Shown here piece after piece: positions 9,710-19,108 of a DNA stretch of 64,000 bases (positions are counted from its first letter, which is position 1; every line of letters starts with the position of its first letter). The DNA lies in the NCBI RefSeq assembly GCF_000798815.1, contig NZ_JTLD01000018.1, positions 1 to 64,000 of the forward strand. Reading direction: 5' to 3'. Made by a program: the position numbers and the translations under genes. The DNA is from Alistipes sp. ZOR0009. Its GTDB lineage: Bacteria; Bacteroidota; Bacteroidia; Bacteroidales; ZOR0009. The notes beneath the pieces are model-generated. The model saw only the letters and a list, made by a program, of their open reading frames with translations, was not told the origin of the DNA and did no database searches.

Positions 9710-11998
9710 GTGAAGAAGGGGATTCTGTTTTTTATCGTATTGCTACTTTCAACCATTTGTTTCTCTCAGAAAGATATAAAGCAGCTGGAAAGGCAATTAA
9801 AGGCTTCAAAATCGGATGCTGAAAAAGTAGAGCTGCTAATTAAGCTAAGCACCGCCTACCGAAATTGCGACCTACCAAAGGCACTAAAGGTTGCAACAGC
9901 AGCAATTCCAATTAGCAAGCAATGTCCGAAAATATACCAAGCAAAAGCATTGAATATATATGCGTCGTGCCTGCTGGATAAGCGAGCCTACGAGCAAGCC
10001 GGTGCCCCCATCGAAGCGGCCATTACCATCTGTCAAGAAGAAAAAGACTACACAAACTTGGTTGTTGCCCTAAATGCAAAGGCTAGGTATCACATCCAAA
10101 AATCGGAGCACCCGCAGGCCATAGATTGCTACAACAAAGCCCTAGAGATAGCCCAAAGCAAGGATGATAAGAACGGAATGTCCCTATCTCACCTGAACCT
10201 AGGACTCGAATACGCCACAATAAGCAACAACAGCAAATCATTTGAGCACTTAAAGAAATCGATAGAGATTGACAGCCTACTAGGAAACAAAGATGCCGTA
10301 GCAAAAGGGTACGGAAACTTAGGGCTACTATACAATCAGATGGGAGATTACAACAACTCTTTTAAGTACTACACAAAAGCATACACCCTAAGCTCGGCCG
10401 TAAATAACCGGCGCGACATGGGCACACACCTTTCCAATATTGGGAATGTTTACGTCCAATCGAAAGACTACCCTAAAGCTTTATCCTACTACTTTAAGTC
10501 AATTAGCATGAAGCAACAGGTAGCAGACATGGAGGGCGTGGCCAATACCTACAACAACATTGGCGCCGTTTACGTGGGATTAAAGAAAATAGACTCTACA
10601 GTCTACTATTTTAAAAAAGCGCTTAAGATATACGAGCGCCTAGGTGCCGAAGCGGCTATAGCAAGATCTTACGCCAACCTTGGATCGGCATACAGAATGC
10701 TTGGAAACGACAAGAACGCGCTTTCCTATATCAATAGGAGCATCGTCATGAAGGAAAAAACGGGAGATGTTAAGGGCGTTGCCGCCTCCTACTTTAATTT
10801 GGGCCAGTACTACTCGGGCAAAAACGACGACTTAGCCCTAAAATACTACAAGAAGGCACAAACCTTAGCCAAAAAGATTAACGACAACCAGCAAAGCCTC
10901 AACTGTTTCAAGAGGATATCTGCAATATACGAGAGAAAAGGACTCTCCACCCCTGCGCTATCCTACCTCAAAAAATACAACTCGGTATCCGATTCGCTGT
11001 ATGGGAAAGATAAGCAGAGTCAGTTGCTGGAGCTGCAAACCAAGTACGAGGTTGTAGAAAAAGATAATAAGATTAAAGAGCTGGCAGCAAAAAACAAGAT
11101 CGACCACCTGGAGGTTGAAAAGCGCGAGCTTATTCTGAAACGCCAACGGCTAATTATGGGTATTGTAATATCTTTCCTTACCCTAGTTTCCTGCTTTTCC
11201 ATCTTGTACTTCCTGCTATTTAAGCAAAAGCAAGCGGTAAACATAAAGCTGGCAAAACAGAACGTAGATATTGAGCAACAGAACAAGGAGATCCTGTCAC
11301 AACGAGATAAGATGGAAGCGTTAAACAGGGAGCTGGAGGTCCAAAAAGAGAAGGTAACCAACCAGCGCGACTCCATCGAGGCGGAACTCCGGAGCACGCT
11401 CCTAGCTGCCGAAATACTGAAAAGGAAGAACATTCAGTTCAAATTTGAGGTGCTAAAGAATCAAATTAGCCCCCACTTCCTATTCAACACGCTAAGCACA
11501 CTAATTTACCTCATCCCCGAGAATGCCGTATTGGCCGAACAATACACCCGACACCTATCGAGCGTTTACCTGTACATACTTACCAGCAGGGATAAGGAGC
11601 TGGTGCGCCTGAGCGAAGAGATAGACTTCATCAACTCGTACATCTACCTAATTTCTATCCGCTTTGATGATAATGTTAAGGTAGATATTGATATTGAGAA
11701 GGAGAAGCTGGAGTACCACCTCCCGCTGCTATCGCTGCAGCTGCTGGTCGAAAACGCCATTAAGCACAATACCATATCCAGCCGTAAGCCGCTGTTTATC
11801 TCCATCAAAAATGATGGCGACAGCATTGTAATCCAGAATAACCTGCAAAAGAAGCTCACGCTTGTAAGCTCAACCAAAATTGGGCTGAAGAACATCATTA
11901 GCCGCTACGTGCTGGTTACAGATGAAAAAGTAGAGGTAGTTCAATCGGACAAGCATTTTACGGTAAAGCTACCACTCATAAAAGAGGGCAACATGTAG
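9710..11998 (+). CDS. TPR-containing LytS-type sensor histidine kinase
   Basis: About 762 residues from the GTG at 9710, chosen because it begins a typical signal peptide (KKGILFFIVLLLSTICFSQ); an upstream GTG at 9653 would only add 19 unremarkable residues. The periplasmic part is a long array of TPR helices with repeated YNNIGAVY/YANLGSAY/FNLGQYY signatures. One membrane helix follows (about IMGIVISFLTLVSCFSILYF), then a coiled coil, then the His_kinase domain with H-box QISPHFLFN, N-box LVENAIKHN and a short KIGLKNI glycine motif. It lies 60 bp before a LytTR response regulator and should phosphorylate it. The signal it senses is unknown. Confidence 0.88.
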   Translation: MKKGILFFIVLLLSTICFSQKDIKQLERQLKASKSDAEKVELLIKLSTAYRNCDLPKALKVATAAIPISKQCPKIYQAKALNIYASCLLDKRAYEQAGAPIEAAITICQEEKDYTNLVVALNAKARYHIQKSEHPQAIDCYNKALEIAQSKDDKNGMSLSHLNLGLEYATISNNSKSFEHLKKSIEIDSLLGNKDAVAKGYGNLGLLYNQMGDYNNSFKYYTKAYTLSSAVNNRRDMGTHLSNIGNVYVQSKDYPKALSYYFKSISMKQQVADMEGVANTYNNIGAVYVGLKKIDSTVYYFKKALKIYERLGAEAAIARSYANLGSAYRMLGNDKNALSYINRSIVMKEKTGDVKGVAASYFNLGQYYSGKNDDLALKYYKKAQTLAKKINDNQQSLNCFKRISAIYERKGLSTPALSYLKKYNSVSDSLYGKDKQSQLLELQTKYEVVEKDNKIKELAAKNKIDHLEVEKRELILKRQRLIMGIVISFLTLVSCFSILYFLLFKQKQAVNIKLAKQNVDIEQQNKEILSQRDKMEALNRELEVQKEKVTNQRDSIEAELRSTLLAAEILKRKNIQFKFEVLKNQISPHFLFNTLSTLIYLIPENAVLAEQYTRHLSSVYLYILTSRDKELVRLSEEIDFINSYIYLISIRFDDNVKVDIDIEKEKLEYHLPLLSLQLLVENAIKHNTISSRKPLFISIKNDGDSIVIQNNLQKKLTLVSSTKIGLKNIISRYVLVTDEKVEVVQSDKHFTVKLPLIKEGNM

Positions 11999-12058
11999 CC
12001 TAGCAAATACCTGTTAACCCATTTTCTCCTATTTCTTAGAACCAAATATTCAACAGCA

Positions 12059-12817
12059 ATGAATGTCTTAATTATAGAAGACGAAATACATACCGCCAAA
12101 GGCTTGGCAAAAATGCTAAAGGCCATCGATGAAGATATCTGCGTGCTAGATGTTATCGGAAGTGTCGAAGAAGCGGTAGAATATCTAGAAAGCCGCCCAG
12201 CCTTAGATTTAATTTTCATGGACGTTCAGCTCTCGGACGGCATCGGATTCGAAATTTTTTCTGAGGCAGAGGTCGAATACCCGGTCATCTTTACAACAGC
12301 CTACGACGAATACGCCATAGATGCCTTTCAGGTAAACAGCGTAGACTACCTACTAAAACCCGTGGCACAAGACAAGCTACATAAGAGCTTAGAAAAATTC
12401 AAAAAGATATTTGCCAAAACCGAGCAAAAGGAGCAGATCGAGCAAATGCTAAAGCAGCTATCCATCTTTCCTAAGGATTATAAAACCCGTATCCTTGTCA
12501 AAACATCCCGAGGCCTTATAACCCTTCATGTTTCGGACATTGCCTTTTTCTATATTGACACCCAGCTCGTATTTGCAAAGCTCTTCGACGGAAACTACTA
12601 CTCCATCGACAAAACGCTAGATGAGCTGGAAAAAACATTGGACCCAAAGCTTTTTTTTAGGCTAAACCGCCAGTTCATCGCCTCCATCAACTCTATCGCA
12701 AATATTCACAACTACTTTAACAACACGCTTAAGGTGGAGCTAAAACCCTGCGTCGACAAGGATGTTATCGTTAGCAGATACAGCATCAAGGAGTTCAAAA
12801 AATGGCTTGATGCGTAA
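12059..12817 (+). CDS. LytTR-family response regulator
   Basis: A 252-residue protein. The receiver domain (about 1-120) has the acidic pair EDE at 7-9, the phosphoacceptor Asp55 in LIFMDVQLSDG, a conserved Thr in FTTAYD, and Lys in YLLKPV. The C-terminal LytTR DNA-binding domain (about 150-250) has the expected FFRLNRQFIAS segment and a following beta-rich end. It is the cognate partner of the upstream TPR kinase. Target promoters cannot be identified from this window. Confidence 0.92.
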   Translation: MNVLIIEDEIHTAKGLAKMLKAIDEDICVLDVIGSVEEAVEYLESRPALDLIFMDVQLSDGIGFEIFSEAEVEYPVIFTTAYDEYAIDAFQVNSVDYLLKPVAQDKLHKSLEKFKKIFAKTEQKEQIEQMLKQLSIFPKDYKTRILVKTSRGLITLHVSDIAFFYIDTQLVFAKLFDGNYYSIDKTLDELEKTLDPKLFFRLNRQFIASINSIANIHNYFNNTLKVELKPCVDKDVIVSRYSIKEFKKWLDA

Positions 12818-12860
12818 TAACCTCCATAAATTGCGATATTCTATTCCATGAGACATTGTG

Positions 12861-12882
12861 CATTTTATGTAGTCGTAAAATG
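12861..12882. terminator. small hairpin between convergent genes
   Basis: CATTTTA and TAAAATG flank an 8-base loop between the convergent response regulator and HTCS genes. The stem is AT-rich and weak, but a bidirectional terminator would be expected here. Confidence 0.35.
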
Positions 12883-12905
12883 AGGACAGACGAATAATTA
12901 ATAGA

Positions 12906-15900
12906 TTACTTTGCAACTCTAAAATCGTTTGGTAGTACCCCGAACTGTTTTTGAAAGCATTTCGCGAAGTAGGATGGCGAGTTAAACCCAACCAAGAAGC
13001 ACACCTCGTTGATTCTATATTCCCCTTGCGAGAGATACTCTGCCGCCTTCTTAAGCCTGATCAGCCGGATGTAGTCGTTCGGGGTAAGTCCTGACACACC
13101 TTTTATCTTAGCAAAAAAAGAAGTACGGCTCAGACACATCTCATGCGCCAGCATTTCGATAGAAAGGTCGGCGTCCGATATATTCTTCTCGATTATTTCC
13201 GTTAGCTTATTAATAAAATTCTCATCTGCCTTACTCGACACAATAGACGCTGGTGACACGAATGGAGTATTTGCAAACTTCTCCCTCACTATTTTTCGAT
13301 TTTTAAGAAGGCTAACTATTTGAGCGGCGAGATACTCTACCGAGAATGGTTTTTCCAAATACGCTTCGGCGCCAACCTCTAATCCTTCAATTTTATCCTT
13401 CACAGAGCACTTAGCGGTAAGAAGTAGCACAGGAATGTGGCTGGTGCTGATATTGCTTTTAATCCTCGAGCATAGCTCATAGCCATCCACCTCGGGCATC
13501 ATCACATCGCTTATTACCAAATCGAAGTTATTGCTTTCAAGCAGCTTCAGCGCCTCCATCCCTGATGATGCGCATACAACGATATACTTCGCCCCCAGCT
13601 GCTGCATAAGAAAATGGAGCATCTCCTTATTATCATCTACCACCAATACCTTAGGAATAGACGGGTTAATACTTGGTTCACCTAGGAAGCTGCTGTTTGA
13701 TGTCACAACCTCCTGCGATTCTACAATTTCAGACAAACCTTCACCGCTGGCTATCGGCTCCTTTTCAGCATCGGCTAGCAAAGGGATTCTAATGGCAAAT
13801 GATGTTTCAACTCCTTCGTAACTCTCCAACAGAAGTTCCCCATGATGCAGCTCGACAAGCGATTTAGTGAGCGCTAGCCCCACTCCTGTTCCTGCACTTC
13901 TGTTTGATGCTGCTTTCTTCACCTGATAGAACGGTTTAAAGACTTTCGCCTGCTCTTTTAAAGGAATTCCTAAACCATTGTCGGTAATCTTTATATTAAT
14001 TACCTCTTGTTCCTGATTTGGAATCACGCTAATAGCAATCGTATCGCGAGTAAACTTTAGCGCATTCGACATAATATTTACCACCGCCTTTGTAAACGCC
14101 TCCGAATCGACATTGGCAATACAAACCTGGTCGGAATAGGTTGGTTTTATAGCTATCCCCTTTATTTTCGCACTTGGCTCAAATTGCTTTACGACTCCAT
14201 CAACCAACATGCTGACATCTACCCTCTCGAAGTTGAGGTACATTCCCCCCGCCTCCGCTTTTCTAAAGTCCATAAGCTGGTTTACCAAGTAAAGCAACCG
14301 CGAGCTATTATTCTTTACCACCAAAAGATCCTCGCGAACCTCATCAACAATTTTATTTGACTTCAAAACATACTCTACAGGGCCCATTATAAGGGTAAGA
14401 GGTGTACGAATCTCATGCACAATATTCGTAAAAAACTCGATCTTAGAATGGTATAGTTCCTTGTCCTTCTCTGCCTGAAGTTGCCTTATTTTATTCTGAT
14501 GCTCCTTCTCTATCTTTTCTTTTGATTTACGGAACACCGTAATCGTAATCCAAACCAGCAACAGCACGTATAGAATGTATGCAAGATTCGAGCGCCAAAA
14601 AGGAGGCTTAACCTTAACCTTTAGGGTAACCTCGTTGCTACTCCATACGCCATCGCTATTCGAAGCCTTTACCCGGAAGGTGTAGCGCCCCGGAGGAAGA
14701 TTAGTATAGGTAACCTTAGGCTCACCTGTTTGCTCAATCCAATCCTTATCGAACCCCTCCAACTTGTAGGCATACCTATTCTTGTTAGGAGCAATAAAGC
14801 TAAGGGCTACGAACTCAAAGCCTATCATGGATTGATTGTGGCTGAGCGTTATCTCCCTTTCGTAGCCTATTGAATTCTTTAGGGGTGATTTATCATCTCC
14901 CGGAGTAACCAGCTTATTGAAAAGGTAAAAATCGGAAAGTTGAACCGTTGGATTAGCCCTATTAATCACCATTTTATTAGGATCAAAGCTGTTGAATCCG
15001 TTGATGCCTCCAAAATATATCTTTCCTGATTTTGATTTTAAACCAGCATTAGGCGAAAACTGATCGCCCTGCAACCCATCAAGCTGTGTGTAAACCCGAT
15101 ATCTCTTAGTTTGTGTATTAAACTTAACAATACCTTTATTCGTTGAAATCCAAAGATCTTTCCCTTCAGGAATAATTTTGTGAATGTTGTTCGATGGCAG
15201 CTTATCCAAAACAACCTCAAAATCGTCGGTTACATAGTGATACTTGATTAGTCCACCACCATCTGTACCAATCCAAAGCTGGCTGTCATTATCGATACAA
15301 AGTGTTGATACCTTATTATTTTGTAATGATGTTTTTTGAGCTTCCTTAAAAGAGTAATTCTTCCATTTATTAGTTCGCTTATCTAAACGAAATAATCCCT
15401 TATCGCCCGTACCAACCCAAATATATCCTTTACAATCTTGTATGATGGAACTTATCCCGTTAAGATACAACTCCTTTATTCTATCGAAGTTATCCTCCTT
15501 CGGATTATACCTATTTAGTCCCAACGGAGTTCCAACCCAAATCGTCCCTTGGTTATCCTTATACAAAGCGTATACGCTAGAGTAGTATAGAGACTTCTCG
15601 CTATCGGAAGCCTTGTAGTTTTTAAACCTTCCTGTCTTTAGATCAAGGACATCCAACCCTCCCGAGAATGTTCCAATCCAGAGTTTATCATCATCGCAAA
15701 GCAAAGCATGGATATTCTTATACGAGAGCGAATTTGTTCCCTTTTGTGGGAGATACTGCCTAAATCTATTATCCTTAACGTCATAGAATATCAGACCGGC
15801 ATCGTCGGTTCCAATCCAAATATTGTTTGCCTTATCTTCGCATAAAACGCTAACGACTTTCCCCGGAAACGGATGCTCGCTAGAAATATTGCTGAAATAG

Positions 15901-16937
15901 GAAAAGTTATTCAAGAATGGAGTTGAATAGTTTATTCCCCCAAAGTAGGTTCCCACCCAAAGCCCCTTTTCCCGATCAATAAACAAAGTCTGAAGATAGT
16001 TATCATTCAGCCCATAGGGGGTAGACTTATCCATCCGAATTGTCTTTGACTTCCCCGTTTCGGTGTAGAAAAAGGTCAAACCATCATCAGAAGCCAGCAG
16101 CAAAGTACCAGGTTCGTACTCAACAATGCTTCTAATGTGCAGTATATGATCTGGAGAGTTCGGTGTCAGATAGTGGGTAAAGACTCCCCGCTTCCGATCC
16201 ATTTTAGCCAAACCGTTGTTGAAGTTACAAATCCAGAAATTACCTTTAGAATCCTCAAGAATATTATCGTCGCGCATATCAACCGGTTTTCCATAAGGCA
16301 GAAAGTGCTTAAACTTCTCGGTTCTGGGGTCGAAACAATCCAAGCCATTGTCAAATGAGGCAATCCAAATTACCCCGCTCTTATCCTCGTATAACCTTCT
16401 AAGCTTATCCGAACAGATTGAATTGCCATTTCGTACGCTACTCCTATACTGCTTTAGGATCTGCTTCTTTGCTTCGAACTTAAAAAGCCCCTGCCCCAAT
16501 GTGGCAATCCAGATATCTTTATTTCTATCAATTATAATAGAATGAACCCTAGAATTAATTTGAACACCTTGCGGTGTTTTAGCTTCAAATGGTGCTAAGC
16601 GCTCTGTTTGCAGATCGAGAATCATCAACCCCAAATCGGTACCAACCCACAGGCATTTGTTTTGATCCTCGACAATAGAAAATATGATATTGCCCACGAA
16701 TGAAGAATGTTTCCCTTTGGGCAGATCGAACGTTTTGAAGGTACGCCCGTCAAATCTGTTCAACCCATTAATTGTTCCTACCCAAATGAACCCTTGACTA
16801 TCCTGATAAAAACAGCACACCGCATTTACAGCTATACCATTTTCTACAGTATAGTGCCTAAACCGCAGGTTCGGAGCCGCCGCTACATCAAAAAATGAAA
16901 ACGAATAAAGTAGCAATAACCATCCGAATAATCTCAT
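12906..16937 (-). CDS. hybrid two-component system regulator (HTCS) of the first PUL
   Basis: 1343 residues from the ATG at 16937; the longer frame starts with TTG and weakens the signal peptide. The order is signal peptide (MRLFGWLLLLYSFSFFDVAAA), about 650 residues of Reg_prop propeller repeats (many WVGT and WIGT blades), a Y_Y_Y domain ending in NLPPGRYTFRVKASN, one membrane helix, a histidine kinase with H-box VHEIRTPL and an ATPase G-box (GTGVGLAL), a receiver starting near residue 1096 with Asp about 1144 in ISDVMMP, and a C-terminal AraC HTH. Such fusions sense a glycan fragment in the periplasm and activate the adjacent PUL. It lies downstream of GH97 on the same strand, behind a hairpin, so it may have its own promoter. 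Confidence 0.95.
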   Translation of the reverse strand: MRLFGWLLLLYSFSFFDVAAAPNLRFRHYTVENGIAVNAVCCFYQDSQGFIWVGTINGLNRFDGRTFKTFDLPKGKHSSFVGNIIFSIVEDQNKCLWVGTDLGLMILDLQTERLAPFEAKTPQGVQINSRVHSIIIDRNKDIWIATLGQGLFKFEAKKQILKQYRSSVRNGNSICSDKLRRLYEDKSGVIWIASFDNGLDCFDPRTEKFKHFLPYGKPVDMRDDNILEDSKGNFWICNFNNGLAKMDRKRGVFTHYLTPNSPDHILHIRSIVEYEPGTLLLASDDGLTFFYTETGKSKTIRMDKSTPYGLNDNYLQTLFIDREKGLWVGTYFGGINYSTPFLNNFSYFSNISSEHPFPGKVVSVLCEDKANNIWIGTDDAGLIFYDVKDNRFRQYLPQKGTNSLSYKNIHALLCDDDKLWIGTFSGGLDVLDLKTGRFKNYKASDSEKSLYYSSVYALYKDNQGTIWVGTPLGLNRYNPKEDNFDRIKELYLNGISSIIQDCKGYIWVGTGDKGLFRLDKRTNKWKNYSFKEAQKTSLQNNKVSTLCIDNDSQLWIGTDGGGLIKYHYVTDDFEVVLDKLPSNNIHKIIPEGKDLWISTNKGIVKFNTQTKRYRVYTQLDGLQGDQFSPNAGLKSKSGKIYFGGINGFNSFDPNKMVINRANPTVQLSDFYLFNKLVTPGDDKSPLKNSIGYEREITLSHNQSMIGFEFVALSFIAPNKNRYAYKLEGFDKDWIEQTGEPKVTYTNLPPGRYTFRVKASNSDGVWSSNEVTLKVKVKPPFWRSNLAYILYVLLLVWITITVFRKSKEKIEKEHQNKIRQLQAEKDKELYHSKIEFFTNIVHEIRTPLTLIMGPVEYVLKSNKIVDEVREDLLVVKNNSSRLLYLVNQLMDFRKAEAGGMYLNFERVDVSMLVDGVVKQFEPSAKIKGIAIKPTYSDQVCIANVDSEAFTKAVVNIMSNALKFTRDTIAISVIPNQEQEVINIKITDNGLGIPLKEQAKVFKPFYQVKKAASNRSAGTGVGLALTKSLVELHHGELLLESYEGVETSFAIRIPLLADAEKEPIASGEGLSEIVESQEVVTSNSSFLGEPSINPSIPKVLVVDDNKEMLHFLMQQLGAKYIVVCASSGMEALKLLESNNFDLVISDVMMPEVDGYELCSRIKSNISTSHIPVLLLTAKCSVKDKIEGLEVGAEAYLEKPFSVEYLAAQIVSLLKNRKIVREKFANTPFVSPASIVSSKADENFINKLTEIIEKNISDADLSIEMLAHEMCLSRTSFFAKIKGVSGLTPNDYIRLIRLKKAAEYLSQGEYRINEVCFLVGFNSPSYFAKCFQKQFGVLPNDFRVAK

Positions 16938-17022
16938 ACGTGATCTATTACAATTCAAACAAAGAGAGATAACACACCCGAATAACCATCCTTATAAGAC
17001 CGAAGCAAATAGCAGGAAAATC

Positions 17023-17052
17023 AGCTGCCGCATTTAAGAGTATGCAGCAGCT
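17023..17052 (-). terminator. hairpin between GH97 and HTCS genes
   Basis: AGCTGCCGCAT (17023-17033) pairs with ATGCAGCAGCT (17042-17052), with one G-U pair in the RNA and an 8-base loop. On the minus strand it is followed by GATTTTCC, a short T stretch, so it may end or attenuate the PUL operon before the regulator gene. Confidence 0.5.
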
Positions 17053-17078
17053 AATTAAATCATGAAACTGCTAAAAAC

Positions 17079-19088
17079 CTATTTTTTTCTAACAACACCT
17101 GCAAATCCTCCTCCAGGAGCCAACTTTACATTCAACATTCTATTGGTAGGGACTGCAATAAGCACCTTTTTATAATCAGAAGCAGTCCTATCCGCATTTA
17201 CACCATCTTGGAAAGCCTCTACTTCATAATCACCTTCTCCTAAAAATGATAGATCGAGGGTAATATTTCGTTGATCCCAATTAGTAATTGCCCCAACATA
17301 CCATGTTCCATCCTTTTGACGGGCAGTCGCAATATACTCTCCCACCTTTCCATCTATAGCAACAGTTCTATCCCATACGGTAGGCACCTTGGCGATAAAC
17401 TCGGTACATTCGGACTCGCGCATATAGCTTGTTGGGGTATCGCACAACATATTGAAGGGCGATTCGAAGACCACATAAAGCGCCAGTTGATGGCTGCGGG
17501 TACCTTGACTCATAGGTTCGGTGTATATAGGCTGGTAGTTTGCCTTTGTAGCATTACGCATGGCACCTTGGGTGTAATCCATTGGACCTGCTACCATACG
17601 AATGAAAGGGATGGTAGCATCGTACTTCACCTGATCTGTTGTCGTGGGCATCCACTTCATTTGCTCCAGTCCAGCAACACCCTCAAAGTTGATAACGTTG
17701 GGATATGTTCGCTGTAGCCCGGTAGGCTTGTATGCGCCGTGGTAGTCAATCATCAGCCTATGACGGGCAGCAACCTCGGCTAGGCGATAGTAAAAATCGA
17801 CCACCTTTTGGTCATCCCTATCCATAAAATCGACCTTAAACCCCTTAACTCCCATATCAGCATAGTGCTTGCACACCTTCTCCATATCCTTATCGATGGC
17901 AGCATAGCCTGCCCATAAAACGATGCCAACATTTTTTGTGCGACCATAATCTACCAGCTCCTTTAGGTTGATTTCTGGAATAACATCCAGCATATCTGCC
18001 TTTCCATTTGTTGCCCATCCCTCATCAAGAATAACGTAACTAATGCCATTGGCAGAGGCAAAATCGATGTAGTACTTATAGGTTTGGTTATTTACTCCCG
18101 AACGAAAATCAACTCCAGAGATGTTCCAGTCGTTCCACCAATCCCAGGCAACCTTCCCAGGCTTAACCCACGAAGCATCAACAATTCGAGAAGGATCGGC
18201 CAACTTATACACCAAATCATTATCGGCCAGCTGGGCGTCATTGGTTGAGATAGCAACCACCCTCCACGGAAACGAACGCGCTCCCTTTGTTTTGGCAATA
18301 AATCCGTCATGCTCCTTTACTATGTACTGAAGGTTATTATGCCCGCCCTGAATCTCTGTCTTGGGATACGACGCAAAAGCACCGCTCAACTTGGTCGCTC
18401 CTTTTTCTCCCTTTAAAAACAGGCCGGGGTAGTCCTCTAAGTTCGACTCTGTGATTACCATTTTCTTGCCATCTTCCAAAGAAACTAGCACAGGAGTAAT
18501 CATCAACTTCTTCGAATCTACAGCACTTAACATGATATTATCGTAGTAGCTTTCAAACGAAGTGTAGCACTGCTTCTCTATTTCGTTGCCATAACCATCC
18601 TTACGGGAACGAACGTATGGAATATAGGCTGCATGATCTCTATCGAAACAGAAGTTAGCCTCCTCGTTTACCACTTTGATATCTCCCTTTTTTGCTGTTA
18701 TAAAACGGTAGGCTACACCATCGTTGTAGGCTCGAAATTGTAGGCTAAAACCATTTTGAAAAGTCAACGTCATCTCGTTATACTGATCGACAATTTCTTT
18801 TCTTTTATAAATTGGAGTAGCAATTACTCCGCTATAGCTCACACTCGCTACTTTTTTCAGGGTTGGGTTTCCACCTAACACCTCTCCAGTTGACAATGTC
18901 ATTGAAATTGGAGAAGAAGAAAGCACTACTGTGTTTTCATGATTTACGGAATAGGTAACCTTTTCCTTTTCAATCTCAATCTTTACACATATTTTGCTAT
19001 CTGGGGATTTTACATCGTAACTTTTTTGCGAAAATGCAGCCAAGCTAGCCGCCAAAACAAACAGGAGCATATTAAACATCTTTACCAT
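17079..19088 (-). CDS. GH97 family alpha-glycosidase, probably alpha-galactosidase
   Basis: A 669-residue protein with signal peptide ending LAAFSQ. The beta-sandwich N-domain (about 22-290) is followed by a (beta/alpha)8 barrel and a C-terminal beta domain, the standard GH97 layout and length. The segment GFKVDFMDRDDQ (Asp420) matches the place where retaining GH97 enzymes carry the Asp nucleophile, and NFEG (Glu469) is the candidate acid/base. Inverting SusB-type members lack this Asp. In the characterised retaining member from Bacteroides thetaiotaomicron the substrate is alpha-galactoside, so I infer the same here. Last enzyme gene of the PUL, 20 bp after the preceding reading frame. GH27 in the same locus supports the substrate. 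Confidence 0.88.
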   Translation of the reverse strand: MVKMFNMLLFVLAASLAAFSQKSYDVKSPDSKICVKIEIEKEKVTYSVNHENTVVLSSSPISMTLSTGEVLGGNPTLKKVASVSYSGVIATPIYKRKEIVDQYNEMTLTFQNGFSLQFRAYNDGVAYRFITAKKGDIKVVNEEANFCFDRDHAAYIPYVRSRKDGYGNEIEKQCYTSFESYYDNIMLSAVDSKKLMITPVLVSLEDGKKMVITESNLEDYPGLFLKGEKGATKLSGAFASYPKTEIQGGHNNLQYIVKEHDGFIAKTKGARSFPWRVVAISTNDAQLADNDLVYKLADPSRIVDASWVKPGKVAWDWWNDWNISGVDFRSGVNNQTYKYYIDFASANGISYVILDEGWATNGKADMLDVIPEINLKELVDYGRTKNVGIVLWAGYAAIDKDMEKVCKHYADMGVKGFKVDFMDRDDQKVVDFYYRLAEVAARHRLMIDYHGAYKPTGLQRTYPNVINFEGVAGLEQMKWMPTTTDQVKYDATIPFIRMVAGPMDYTQGAMRNATKANYQPIYTEPMSQGTRSHQLALYVVFESPFNMLCDTPTSYMRESECTEFIAKVPTVWDRTVAIDGKVGEYIATARQKDGTWYVGAITNWDQRNITLDLSFLGEGDYEVEAFQDGVNADRTASDYKKVLIAVPTNRMLNVKLAPGGGFAGVVRKK

Positions 19089-19108
19089 ATTACCTAATTT
19101 GGTTGATT